Positions 30,161 through 41,100 of a stretch of 64,000 nucleotides of DNA are shown in pieces; the stretch's first letter is position 1, and every line of letters starts with the position of its first letter. The stretch spans positions 1-64,000 of the forward strand of contig CM007315.1 of the NCBI GenBank assembly GCA_000333855.2, given 5' to 3'. The DNA is from Endotrypanum monterogeii (Eukaryota; Euglenozoa; Kinetoplastea; Trypanosomatida; Trypanosomatidae). The translations under genes were made by a program, and so were the position numbers. The notes under the pieces are model-generated. The model was not told the DNA's origin and did no database searches. It saw only the letters and a program-made list of their open reading frames with translations.

Positions 30161-30544
30161 CTACAACTCCCGGTCCTTCAAGTGCGCAAACTGCGGCATG
30201 GGCATCACCTTGGCCCGCACCTCTGCAGGAATCGGCCTACCCTCACCAATTGAGGGAAGCTCACCGGCTTTCATGCCCTTCAAATACGGTACTGCGTAGG
30301 TCCCCAGCCAGGACCAGAAAAGCATAAAGGCGACAAAAAGTTTCCATGGGTACACGCGGAGCTGCTGAAGCCTCGTCCGCCACGGGAGGGAGCGGTTCTG
30401 CTCAATGCGCCGGCGGTCTTTGTGCAGGGCATCGAATAGATCGAAGCGGTCTTTACCCTTTCTGTAACTACTCGTCGCGTGCACCGTCGACCGGCGCGGT
30501 GTCGCTTTGGAGTTGGCTAGCAGCGGGCGGAAACATCGCAGCAT
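30161..30544 (-). CDS. Probable mitochondrial single-pass membrane protein, function unknown
   Basis: 127 residues, not recognised. The N-terminus (MLRCFRPLLANSKATPRRS) is Arg-rich and free of acidic residues, a good mitochondrial presequence. One membrane segment spans about 68-87 (WKLFVAFMLFWSWLGTYAVP). A C-terminal hydrophilic segment ends near LKDREL. The layout resembles small accessory subunits of the trypanosomatid respiratory chain or ATP synthase, which is inference. The ATG at 30544 is the natural start because it opens the presequence. Confidence 0.8.
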   Translation of the reverse strand: MLRCFRPLLANSKATPRRSTVHATSSYRKGKDRFDLFDALHKDRRRIEQNRSLPWRTRLQQLRVYPWKLFVAFMLFWSWLGTYAVPYLKGMKAGELPSIGEGRPIPAEVRAKVMPMPQFAHLKDREL

Positions 30545-31102
30545 GGCGAATGCAATCCGAATATACGTGAGCTGTCAATCCCGCAGTATCCAAAGGCGCA
30601 TGCCCTCGACGGTCTTTTTGCTGACGACTGTCCTCTTCAGAGATGTATCCGTGTATCGAGTGACTGAGAGAGAGGTGAAGGTAGGGCCGAGGCAAGGCTG
30701 TGGAAAGGATGGGGAAGTCGAACCGGGAACAACTCCTGGCAGGAGGGGAGGGGCATCTCGTGTTCAGGGTTTCGTGTCGGCGCAGAGAGCCGAAGTCTCA
30801 AATGTCTCGCTGTTTTCATGCAGCTAGAAATGAATCCAAAAGAGAGAGGTTGAGGTGCAAAATATATTTGCGATAGTACACATGACATGGGACGAATCGA
30901 CGATGTGGCGCACGTGAGATTCCCCCAGCACCTCAAATTGAGACTCGTCACCCCAGAATATGGTGAAATGAAAAAAAAAAAGAGTTCAAAGAAAAAAAAA
31001 GTTTGCGCTTCATCGCCACCACACTCACACCCACGTGGTGAAAGCACACATCAACGACAGGCAGCAATATCATCCCATGAGCGTCGAGTCCAGTGCTTCA
31101 CA
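30545..31102. other. Intergenic
   Basis: UTR-like DNA with A-rich tracts (about 30970-31000) near the stop of the upstream coiled-coil gene. No gene seen. Confidence 0.6.
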
Positions 31103-33514
31103 CTATGTGGAGGTGGGACGCAGGCGCACCGTCACGCACTGCCGCATTTCGTGTTTCCACTTGAGCAATTCCTCAGCAATGCGTCCATTTTCTTCAATCA
31201 ATGCATCTCTCTCACCTGCGATCCGCGTACACTCCCCAGTGAGGCGGTCGTTTTCGTCCGATAACTCCTGTAAGTCTTTCAAAATGCCGTTTGCATTGGC
31301 ACCGCGGGCAACAGCGATGCCGGTATCCCAATGCGTCGATGAAGGGATGGCACCCTTCAGCTGTTCAATTTCCCGAGCGTGGGCTTCCTCCTGCATCATC
31401 ATATCTTCCAGTGTGTGTGTCAGCGACGCACATTGCCGCTCCACTTTTTCGCGCAGCTGCTCCGATTGCGTAAAGCTAGTCGACATGCGTCGAGTCTCCT
31501 GTTGATGGTACTCAACAGATTCCCGTAGTTGTTCCATCTCGCTAGTGAGTCGCGTTACCTCGCGCTCCGCTGCTTCTCTTGCAAGGCGCTCAGCCTGCAC
31601 CTCCTCCCGCAACTTGCGCGAGCGGCTCTCTGCCTCGGCAGTAAGTGAGGCCGTGTGACGAGACTGCGTGGCACGTCCCTCCTCCTCCACTTGTCGAAGC
31701 CGTTCTTCCATCTCTACCCTCCGCACCCTCTCTTGTTGCAGTGCACGTTTGTGGTCCTCCCTGAGTGCCTCCAAAGTGCACCGGCTCCGCTCTGCTTCGC
31801 GGTGGTGCTGCTCAGCGTGTTCTTTCAGTCGCTCGTGCAGCGTTGCTTGCGCCTGCTGCGCCTCCCGCAGCTGAACCTCTTGAGCACGTTCTCGATCAGC
31901 CAGGGTTTTCCTTAGCTGAACAATGTCCTCGTTGAGCTGTTGGATGCGTTGCTCGTACTCATTTCGGTGGCGGCGAGCGCTGTTCGCAGCGTCAGACGCC
32001 TGCTCAGTCGCCTGGCGTTTCGCCTCCACCGCTGTGGAAACTTCGTTGCGCAGCTGAGTGTTCAGAAACTGGAGGTGATCACGCTGCCGCTTCACCTCCT
32101 CTACCAGCGCCAGCGCCCGCTCTGCCTTCTCCCTCTCGCTGGCAACTTTTTCTGCGTACTCGGCTTCCAGGGAGCGTTGGTGCTCCTCCATCGAGTTGAC
32201 GTCGAACATGAGCGACTGAAGCTGCGTCTTTAACCTTCCCAGCTCATTTTGTTTTTCACTATAGAGGTGCTTGTATTGGTCGGCAGCGGAGCGGTAGCTC
32301 TCGCACTGCTCAACCGCGTCCTCAGTCTGCCGCTTCGCCTCCATCACTTCTGCAGCAGTAGTGTCCAGTGTGTGCTGAAGCCGAAGCTGCTTGCCCTCAA
32401 GCTCCTTACGCAGCATGTCCACAGTGAGCTGCAGCCGCACCGCCTCTGACGCTTCGGCGCTACCTTTCACCCCGCGCAGCTTTTGGTTTTCGCGGCCGAG
32501 GAAGGCCACCTCAGCCTGAAGGCGCGTGTTTTCCTGCTGCAGCCGCCTTATTCGGGGATCAAGGGAGTCAGTTGGGCAGATACGATTCACCAACTCTCCT
32601 GGTACGCCCTCTCGCGACGGTCGGTTCACACTGGGCGTGCCGCCGCTGCGCCACGGACTAAGCAGAGAACTACCTGGTTCATTTACCTTCCCCATGCGGC
32701 GACGTTCCTCCAACCGAAGCTGCGCGCGGACGAGAAGCTCATCAGTCGTGTCGTCTACTGCAGAGGGATCCAGTCGAGAGGCGGGGGAAGCACCGTTTTT
32801 TTTGTTGTTTTCACCGATTCGCGATGCGCCGGAGGCTGACGCCTGGTGCCCTCTGGCTGACCGGTTTGGGTGCAGCGGCAGCACGTGCTGGATGAACTCA
32901 TCACTCACACCATCATCATTGTCGGCTTCGTTCCGGTCCTGTGTCAGACCAACCGATGAAAGGTGTGCTGTTGAGTCCGCCGGCATCACAGACGGGGATG
33001 GAGAAAAATTTTCTGCTGGCTGGGTCACAGGTGTGGGTTGCAGTGGCCGGGAAGCGTACGAGGAGCGATGCAGCGGCGTAGAGGTGTCAAGAGTGGCTTG
33101 CACCATCGAAGCCACAGCGATCGACTTGGCGCGCTCTGCCGACTGGAGTGGCTGTTCTTCTGCGGCAGGTGGGTCATTGCCGACTGCTGTTTTAACCGTC
33201 GGTGCTAGCGCGGCGCCGTTCCCAGCAGCACCAGAAGTCGCCCTTTTCAGTGCTGAGGCCAGCGAATTCGAGGGATGCGCTACCGATCGAGAGCTCGCCC
33301 CCGAGCTATTCTTGGCCGATCCAACGACCATCTCAGAGTGCTGCGTGGGATCATTGTCCGACTCGAACGCGATGCTGTCTGAGTCCTCCGTCACACTCGC
33401 GGTCTTGAAAGTCAGCGACGGGACCGCCATCCCTGGTCGGGTTACATGAGCCTCGGCATCGCTGTCCGAGTCCACTTCGTCGAAGCGCTTAACACGGGCT
33501 AGAGCTTTTCGCAT
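31103..33514 (-). CDS. Long coiled-coil protein, unrecognised
   Basis: 803 residues. Residues 1-310 are Ser/Ala/Asp-rich and probably disordered, with an N-terminal acidic Ser-Asp cluster (DEVDSDSDAEA). From about 315 to 790 the sequence is almost continuous heptad-like coiled coil rich in Glu, Arg, Gln and Leu (for example RRLQQENTRLQAEVAFLGREN near the start). I see no catalytic motif. Such proteins in trypanosomatids are often cytoskeletal, basal-body or flagellar components, but nothing in the sequence proves it. The start ATG at 33514 is the first in frame. Confidence 0.85.
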   Translation of the reverse strand: MRKALARVKRFDEVDSDSDAEAHVTRPGMAVPSLTFKTASVTEDSDSIAFESDNDPTQHSEMVVGSAKNSSGASSRSVAHPSNSLASALKRATSGAAGNGAALAPTVKTAVGNDPPAAEEQPLQSAERAKSIAVASMVQATLDTSTPLHRSSYASRPLQPTPVTQPAENFSPSPSVMPADSTAHLSSVGLTQDRNEADNDDGVSDEFIQHVLPLHPNRSARGHQASASGASRIGENNKKNGASPASRLDPSAVDDTTDELLVRAQLRLEERRRMGKVNEPGSSLLSPWRSGGTPSVNRPSREGVPGELVNRICPTDSLDPRIRRLQQENTRLQAEVAFLGRENQKLRGVKGSAEASEAVRLQLTVDMLRKELEGKQLRLQHTLDTTAAEVMEAKRQTEDAVEQCESYRSAADQYKHLYSEKQNELGRLKTQLQSLMFDVNSMEEHQRSLEAEYAEKVASEREKAERALALVEEVKRQRDHLQFLNTQLRNEVSTAVEAKRQATEQASDAANSARRHRNEYEQRIQQLNEDIVQLRKTLADRERAQEVQLREAQQAQATLHERLKEHAEQHHREAERSRCTLEALREDHKRALQQERVRRVEMEERLRQVEEEGRATQSRHTASLTAEAESRSRKLREEVQAERLAREAAEREVTRLTSEMEQLRESVEYHQQETRRMSTSFTQSEQLREKVERQCASLTHTLEDMMMQEEAHAREIEQLKGAIPSSTHWDTGIAVARGANANGILKDLQELSDENDRLTGECTRIAGERDALIEENGRIAEELLKWKHEMRQCVTVRLRPTST

Positions 33515-34279
33515 TAATCAAATGAATAGCAGGCGAACGATCAAACGTGTGTTTGTGGGAGGAGAGAGGGTAACCGCCCAAAAAAAAAAAAATACGCAGG
33601 TGCTGCAGCGAATTCGAAGGGCCCCGTGTATAGACCTTGAGGTAGCTCCCGTGTTACGCTAATATAGATGTATATATATATATATATATATATAGGTGTG
33701 TGTGGAAAAGCAGCACGCAGGATCTTACATGTGAGGCGGTCGCTGTTTGCCGCTCAGCCCTCGAGCTCATCCTTTTTTTTTCGAAATGTGAAAAAGGTAG
33801 TGAAGGAAGGACAGTAGCAGAGATCGGTGGAGAATGGGGACAAGGATGAAAGAAAGTTACGTCCTCACAGTGCTGTTCACCTGTAACACTATCTGGGGAG
33901 ACAATATCTCCTTCCGTGTACGTAGCCGCGCTTCATGGTGTAGAAAGAAAGTGGAGGATATCAAGGTCTACAGTGCCACTCTTTCAACAGAGATGATTCG
34001 TGAGGCGTTCCACGAGAGAGGCAACCGTATCCTATAACCACTGAGCAGCATGAGTCGCGTCCCAGGGTATGAGGTTGGGGGGAAGGGGGGGGGAGTGAAC
34101 GTGAGTGAGCATATGTCTTCAACATCATCAGCAATAATTCAAAGTGAGCGCATGCGTCGAGGGTCATCACATCCTCTCTCGCCACCATTGTCGGCTTCGG
34201 CTTCCTGTGGGGGAGCGGCGCGACTGCCGCCTAATGAGCACACACGCACACACACACTCGACGATATCCTTGAGAACCT
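33515..34279. other. Intergenic with AT microsatellite
   Basis: Holds an A12 run near 33580-33591, an AT run (33671-33693), a T-rich tract near 33773 and a G-rich tract near 34079-34092. No gene seen. Confidence 0.6.
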
Positions 34280-35653
34280 TTAAAGCGGAATGACGGGTGC
34301 TCGTGTGATGGGGTGGCGACTTCGATACAGCAGGACGTAGGCAATGTGTGCCTCGCCGACCCCACGCAGTCGTTTCACATCCTCCTCTGAGACAGCTGCC
34401 ACGTGCTCGTCGTCGTATATGAGCCACGTGTCTCCCCTTTTCCCCCAGTAAACGTAGTGGCCGCTGTCTGCGCTTCGACCTCTGTGCGAGATGACACCGC
34501 ACAGTTCATAGTAGCCGCTCTCATTCTTGAGAGTAAGGGGTACACGTTCCTCCTCCGGCTTGTCCGCTGGCAGTGACTCCTTCTCTGTACGGGGGCGGCG
34601 GCGCCGCTCTAGCTCCTTGTCACGTCGCTCACGGATACGCTCGCGCTCCGGCCTCTCTGCCGCCTTGAGCTCCTCTGTGGAGACTATCGTGGTGTCTAGG
34701 ATGAGGGGGAACGTGATTGGCTTCAGAATCTTCGCCTTTTTTTGGATGTCGGTGCGCCAGGAAAAGCGTACCATGTGCACGAAGAGGTACTCCGGCGCTT
34801 CGCACAACTTACTAATTCGAGTGAATGTTGCGGCATCCTTTTGTAGCGTCTCGCACGGCGCTGTGAAGCGCTCGTTGAAGGCGTGCTCGAGGCCCGCTTC
34901 CAGTGTCTGCACCTCGCCGGTGATGTTGCAGGACAGCATCGTGAAGGGCACTTCAGAAACCTTTCCTTTGTCATCTGCGTCATCAACACAAGTGAGGGTC
35001 TGCTGCACCTTGCCTCTGAAGAGGTGAGCATACTTATCAGGCAACACAGCGCTTACGCTCTGGAGTAGCATGCTAAGAACTTCCTGTGAGTCCTGCTGCA
35101 TGAAGCCACCGTGGTCGTCGCGCTCCCCAAACGTTGGGTTTATTTGCACTAGAGTGGTCCAGAAATCGAGCGGCAACACCGCCTGTTTGGTGGATTCCAG
35201 GGAGTGCAGTACATCAAACAGTTTTCGTAGAAGTACGTTGTCACCGTGATAGCCCTCGAGCACCTCCCCTATTTCTGGGATACTCCGCATCATCTGAAGA
35301 GCCGAGTTCAGGTAGCACGTGTTGGCGATATTTGTCAAGCCGTTGGAGGTCGCTGCGGTGGCAGTGAAGCCCCCGGTCTCGTTTGCTTCCGACACCGTTG
35401 GCTGTACCGTCGGCACCACTGCAGATCCCTCCGATGACCCAATTAGCATGATGGTCTTACCTGCCGCTACTCCAGCGGCGGTAAGGGTAGCGGTATCGGC
35501 GTTCACGCCAGGCTTGAGACCCATCAGTTTTTGCTTCTCCACTGGCACACCCGTCTTTCCTTTGAGCGCCTCCTTGAAGGCACCCACCGTGCTCGAGAGA
35601 TCCGCCTCCATTGTGAGATTCTCCTTACCCCACTTCACCTTTATTTCGACCAT
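34280..35653 (-). CDS. UBP6: Ubiquitin-specific protease UBP6/USP14 family
   Basis: Proteasome-associated deubiquitinase that trims ubiquitin chains from substrates at the 19S particle. 457 residues, close to Ubp6 (499) and USP14 (494). The N-terminal ubiquitin-like domain spans about 1-75 (MVEIKVKWGKENLTM onward). The USP Cys-box is at about 105-120 with catalytic Cys113 (GLTNIANTCYLNSALQ). The His-box is at about 392-415 with catalytic His399 (SADSGHYVYWG), followed by WLIYDDEHV with the supporting Asp. A basic Arg/Glu-rich insert lies before the His-box (about 340-375). The frame is open 30 codons upstream, but the ATG ending at 35653 starts the Ubl fold exactly. Confidence 0.95.
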   Translation of the reverse strand: MVEIKVKWGKENLTMEADLSSTVGAFKEALKGKTGVPVEKQKLMGLKPGVNADTATLTAAGVAAGKTIMLIGSSEGSAVVPTVQPTVSEANETGGFTATAATSNGLTNIANTCYLNSALQMMRSIPEIGEVLEGYHGDNVLLRKLFDVLHSLESTKQAVLPLDFWTTLVQINPTFGERDDHGGFMQQDSQEVLSMLLQSVSAVLPDKYAHLFRGKVQQTLTCVDDADDKGKVSEVPFTMLSCNITGEVQTLEAGLEHAFNERFTAPCETLQKDAATFTRISKLCEAPEYLFVHMVRFSWRTDIQKKAKILKPITFPLILDTTIVSTEELKAAERPERERIRERRDKELERRRRPRTEKESLPADKPEEERVPLTLKNESGYYELCGVISHRGRSADSGHYVYWGKRGDTWLIYDDEHVAAVSEEDVKRLRGVGEAHIAYVLLYRSRHPITRAPVIPL

Positions 35654-36257
35654 TATGACGGACAACACAGGCAAGCAGTGGCGATACGACTTGGGGGGAG
35701 AAGAGGAGGGCAAGGGCGGGCACCGGTGATCAATTGGGATCAAGGCGGGGTAGGGAGGGAGCGATGAAGGGTAAAAAGCTTCTTTTCTTGTGCGTGTGTG
35801 TGTGTGTATACAAATGCGAGGAAAAGCGGTATTTGGCGAGGAGTCGGGAAAATGAAGATGACCCCCGCATCGTGCGTGAAAGAGAGGTCCGTTTGTGCAA
35901 AAGTCAATTTAACAAAAAAGCTGCGCAGCGGGGAAAGGGGGAGGGGGGAGGGGGGCGGGGGCCACAGCCGCATGAGAGACACGCGCTGTCTCCTTTTTGA
36001 GCAGCGTCGAGAAATAAGTATATGTTATTCTGATTCAACCGTGTGATTTTTCTTTGCAGCTCATCTTCTCATTTTCTTTTTGTTGTTGTTCAAGAGCTAC
36101 ATTCGATGTGTGTGCGATTGCACCACAAGAGTCCTCTGTGTTTTTTTTTTTCCTCACCTTCACCAGCAGCGATGAGTACTCTGGCTTCCGCACATAGGCG
36201 GTCTCCTTTTCTATAGACCCCCGGAGAAGCCGCGGCACCACTTGTCGTCTGTCTGAT
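35654..36257. other. Intergenic
   Basis: Contains a GT run (about 35791-35808), a G-rich tract (about 35935-35960) and T-rich DNA. No gene seen. Confidence 0.6.
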
Positions 36258-37226
36258 TCAGGACAAAAGATAAAGAATCTGTTTTTTGCAGGTGGATGTA
36301 ATCTTTTTACTGCGCGGGTCTCGAGATCTGTGGAGACACCCCAGTTGGCGCCGCAACAGCGCACAAACGATGCCTTTTCTCTGCAACGCGTCCCATGGAG
36401 CACAGCGGTACCACTGGGTGTCAGCAGTGCGAATGAATCGCTCGGCTTCTTTTCGGCGCATTGCGCCGTAGGTCCAGGAAATGAAGATGCTCGGGACGTT
36501 GCTGCGCGGAATCACCCTCACCCACCTGAAGGAAAGATCGGCACCGACCAGGGTGCTGTGAATACCGAGAACCCTAAGCACCAACACAATGAGAATGTTA
36601 AGCACATACTCAGATGCACAGCGATTTTGGAGTAACGAAATGAGGCTAAAATCCTCGGGATTCGCTTCACGCCGCTGCATAGCGCTCGCCTCGCGGACTA
36701 GCTTGACGAGCTTGTTCAAGTCCTCTACGCTGCCACTCTCGAGTGACGACGCCTCCATCTGTTCCTGCACCGACTTTGCAATGGTGTGCACACATGACCG
36801 AAAGCAGACATGATAATCCTTGATGCAGCTTCCCAGGGACTGTTGTGTGTCACAGCCGAAGGACGCGCCGTAAAGAGCAGCACTCATTAGCGAAATCCCA
36901 TCGTAGAGGTCCCAGTGATCCTGAGTGACAAGTCGTTTCCATTCTGCCAGCACCCAGATAAAGAAGAGAGACTCACGGGCCTCCTTGAGAAAGGCGAAGG
37001 CGTTGGCCACCGACGCTGAGGCGTACGGCGCCTCGAAGCAGCAGCGGAGAATGTTACGCGGTTCCTGGGCCGAGGATATCCATACCTGCGGAGGCACAAA
37101 CTCAGCCCACTGCGCCTGTGCTATGCGTGGTGCGTGCAGCTGTTCTACCATCGAGACAAGCTTCAGGGATCGGCGATAGAGGGAGAGCACCAGCTCCTTG
37201 TTCACGGGGCCACCTCCATTTTTCAT
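36258..37226 (-). CDS. Unrecognised 322-residue protein
   Basis: Not recognised. Mostly alpha-helical in character with many Cys, Ser and Leu. The N-terminal part runs MKNGGGPVNKELVLSLYRRS; a hydrophobic stretch near residues 215-232 (YVLNILIVLVLRVLGIHSTL) leads into an aromatic-rich segment (FRWVRVIPRS, then SIFISWTYGAM). The stretch ends in a basic C-terminus. The hydrophobic helix followed by this segment is loosely like transglutaminase-like or SirB1-type folds, but the catalytic triad is not evident and I do not claim it. The frame continues 16 codons upstream to a non-ATG codon, so the start is the ATG ending at 37226. Confidence 0.75.
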   Translation of the reverse strand: MKNGGGPVNKELVLSLYRRSLKLVSMVEQLHAPRIAQAQWAEFVPPQVWISSAQEPRNILRCCFEAPYASASVANAFAFLKEARESLFFIWVLAEWKRLVTQDHWDLYDGISLMSAALYGASFGCDTQQSLGSCIKDYHVCFRSCVHTIAKSVQEQMEASSLESGSVEDLNKLVKLVREASAMQRREANPEDFSLISLLQNRCASEYVLNILIVLVLRVLGIHSTLVGADLSFRWVRVIPRSNVPSIFISWTYGAMRRKEAERFIRTADTQWYRCAPWDALQRKGIVCALLRRQLGCLHRSRDPRSKKITSTCKKQILYLLS

Positions 37227-38192
37227 CGCATCACCTGAGGATCGAGAAGCAGAGCGGGAAAAAAAAAAAAGCAAGGGGGGAAATGTTTTCTGATGTTGTT
37301 ATCTACACCACGACGAACACAGACTTAAATCGAGGCACTTGGATTGGTAGGGGAAAAAAATATCCGGGGCGATTCTATCTATCGACGACAAACTGAAAGG
37401 GGAGGAGGGTCGAATTAGTTCCGACCAACCCCACCCACCACTGCCATCTAGTGCACAAAACAAATGGGAGAAAGACAGCTCAGCAGCGTCCAGTTCAGAA
37501 TAGAAAACCAGAACAAATTCGCGGAAGGGGAGTTGGCGGCAGAACGGGGGGGGGGAAGAGAATTGGGGAGAAAATCAGACAAGAAATAACGCATATATGC
37601 CATGAACCCACGTCCATATTGTTACGGACCAGCGAATCGATGCCATGGCCAGACATGGTGAGGGAGGTGGGGTCGAACAAGGAAAGCGATCAGATGTGCT
37701 TGGGTGAAGGGTCAGCGTTGATTGGCAGCGCGATATTCGTAACGGCAGCGATGCCCGCACATGTTCCCACAGCACTGCGGAAGAACAGTTCAGAGAGGAC
37801 AAACGATTCACATTATGAAAGAAAGTCGGAAAAAAACATGACCCTCTCGAAACCAGAGGAGGAGACACACCAACACTGGCTCGTATACACACACGCACAC
37901 ACAGGAAGCCGTAAGATTGTAAACAGATGTGCACGTGCCACACGAGCATAGAGAAACGCCACATTTAACTCATAACACACTCCACTTTGCACAGATTAAC
38001 CAACAAGCATGATAAATGCACTCATCATGAAAACTAGCGCGCCGCAGACGCTGGCCCGTCAGAACACCCTGGGTAACCACGCGCACAGGGGTCCCGGAAT
38101 CGTCTCACCCATGCGCGCAAAGAAACTCTCTGTGCTCTCTGTCGCTCGCCTAGACTTATCCCTCTGCCGCGGATGCTGCCCTTGTTACTCCG
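37227..38192. other. Intergenic: RPB2 3' UTR and 5' region of the 322-residue protein gene
   Basis: Nearly 1 kb with only short random frames on both strands. Contains an A11 run (37260-37270), a G10 run near 37547-37556 and otherwise ordinary sequence. Confidence 0.6.
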
Positions 38193-41100
38193 TTAGAGCG
38201 GACCGGTACCGAGGCGCGGGAGAATGGTCATCGACATGAGCTCCTGGAACAGCAGCTTGCAGGCGTACGGCATCAGTACCTGAGAGATGCGCGTATCGTT
38301 CTCGCAGCCCTTGCACTGATAACGGTTCAACTTTGTATCCGCCACACAAATTGTACCGCACATATTGCAGACGTGCACGGTGTAGTAGTCGCTGACACGG
38401 AAGAGGCGCTCACGTAGCCACTGTGAGGCACCGTAGGAAAGCATGCAGTCACGTTCCATCTCGCCAAACCGCAATCCGCCCTCGTGTGCGCGGCCTTCGG
38501 TTGGCTGACGCACCAGAGGCTGCAGCGGCCCACGTGGGCGGGCATGAATCTTGTCACCAGACAAGTGCTTCAGGCGCTGGTAGAACGTGGGGCCGAAGAA
38601 AATCAGATGATCCAGCGGCAGCCCAGTGTGTCCGTTGTAGAGACACTCGTTGCCGTACCGCTGCGATCGAAGGGCATGTAGGGCCTTACCAAAATCATCC
38701 ACGACGACGGAGCAGAAAGGCGTTGCGTACACCTCCCCGCCCCTGTAGCAGGCCACCTTGCCCGCCAGTGTCTCGATGAGATGGGCCACGGTCATGCGAG
38801 AGGGGATAGCGTGGGGGTTGATGACCAGGTCCGGTACGATACCGTCGCGGTTGAAGGGCATGTCCTCCTGTCGGAACTGAATACCATTGGTACCCTTCTG
38901 CCCGTGCCGACTGCAGAACTTGTCGCCGATGTTCGGTATTTTAATGGTTCGGATTTTAACTTTGGTGAAGCGGTCGCCATTGTTCATCGTCAACATCACC
39001 TTGTCGACAACACCCTTCTCCGTAGTGCGAGAGGTGACACTTGCGTCTCGCTTCGTGATTTTAGTGTTGCCTGTGGTGAGCTTCTCGAGGTCTGCTTCAG
39101 GTAGCGGGATCGTCTTGCCGACAACTACATCGCCACCGAGTACGCGCATGCCGGGCTTGATGAGGCCATCCGTATCCAGCTTGGAATAGTCCGCACGCTT
39201 CACACGGCATACCTCGCGGTCAGGATTCTCGAAAGTCTCCAAGGCGTCACGTTTCTGCCGCTCCTCTTTGGCCTTGAAGGAGCGCCAGAAGGCACTGCGG
39301 AAGAAGCCACGCTCCACCGCGGAGCGACTCATGATGATGGAGTCCTCTTGGTTGTACCCACTATAGCATGAAATCGCGACCACCGCGTTGTGGCCAGCGG
39401 GCAGGTCGTTGCTGTGCATGTACGTCATTGCCTTGGTTCGCACAAGCGGCTTTTGCGGGTAGAAGAGAACGTGGGCGGTGGTGTCCATGCGCATATTAAA
39501 GTTTGAGGCGTAAATACCCATAGCCTGCTTGCCCATGGCGGACTGGTAGGTGTTGCGCGGGGACTGGTTGTGGTTGGGATAAGGGATAATGGAGGCGCAA
39601 ATACCGAGAATCATAGACGGGTCCATCTCGCAGTGGGAGTAGTAGAGGTTCTTCTCCACTTCCTTCATTGTCATGGCGATCAAAAGTGAGTCCTCCTCTT
39701 CACAGTCAATCAACTCGACATAGCCCTTCTTCAGTACGGTGTTCCATGAGATCGACTTTCTACCACCCCCCTTCTCTGCGACGAGGAGATCACGCATACC
39801 GGACTTGCGGAGCTTCAGGTGGCAGTTCTCAGCGACAAAGAGAGGCCGCAGGCACCGGCCACCGTCCGAGAACACACGAATTTCGCGATCTCGGATATCG
39901 CGCACGATGCTGACCTCGTTGCTGAGCTCGCCGTTGCGGCGCCGTGTACGCAGGTCGTGCAGGAGCCGCTCCGGGTTGCGGTCTACACCAATCATTGTCC
40001 CGTTCACAAAGACCCGTGCTACGCGCACGTCGGCTGTGTCCTCGAGACCGATCGTGCGAAAGCCGTCGATGCGCGCCTGCACAGCTTGCACCACCTCAGC
40101 GTGGTCCGTGCCGCGGGACATGAGGCACATCAACGCCACGTTCTTGAGCAAGCCGATGGAGCCGCCCTCGGGAGTCTCCACGGGACAGATGTACCCCCAC
40201 TGCGTACAGTGCAAGTTGCGCGGCCGCGTCGCTTTGCTGGAAGCGGCAATGGGGTTCTGGATGCGGCGCAGGTTGCTCAGGGAGGACGAATAGGTGAGGC
40301 GGTTCAGCGTCTGTGCAACCCCGGTTTTAATGTTGCCACTCTTGAGGTCACCGAAGTTTCCCGTGGCGAGACAGCGACGTAGACCGTCTGTGACAAGCTT
40401 GCTGTGGATGATGCGACCAAAGCTGAAGACGCCGCGCGGGTTCGCCGCGTGATCCTGCAATGTCTTGATCATTTCTTTCCGCACCTGCGCGAGAAAGGTC
40501 TGCAGCTGCACTGTGAGTAGCGTGCCTGCCACATCAATACGCTTGTGTCCAAGAAAGTCGCGGTCTGTTTCCTCGTGACGCCCGAGAGCGACGAGTAGAA
40601 GTTTGTGCACCATGTAGCCCATGTACAGACATTTTGTGCGGTTCGCTGAGGGGTCGGTGCCCATGTGCGGCAGCAAGTCTCGCATGAGCAGACTCTCCGC
40701 CTCCCGCTGCAGGTTAGTCATCGCGTCTTGCTTGCCGAGGCGACGACCAATGTAGCCGAGAGCGTCTTCGCGGTTGAAGATCTGCAGCGTGCTCGCGTCA
40801 CTCATGGAGCCCCGCAACAACTCCAGCATCGCAGTATCCTTGAGGTCCGGTACGACGGTCTGCAGGATCTCTTTGTCGGCCACCATGTCCAACGCCCGAA
40901 ACAAGACGAATAGTGGGATGGTCTCGTCCATTTGCGCAACGCGGCAGAGCAAGTTCTCGAAGCCGGTACCCGGTCCTTTGTTTTTGTACTGCATAATAAT
41001 CTGCAACGTACGCGGCTTGTTCAGTGACCCCTCCACGATCGACTTTACCTCACACAGCAAACCTTTCTGGCGGGAAAACGTGTAGACGTGATTAGCGGCC

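Noticed and set aside
32526..33449. 307-codon plus-strand frame opposite the coiled-coil protein
   Set aside because: Antisense shadow produced by GC-rich third positions; Ser/Arg-rich and featureless, and against the direction of the unit.
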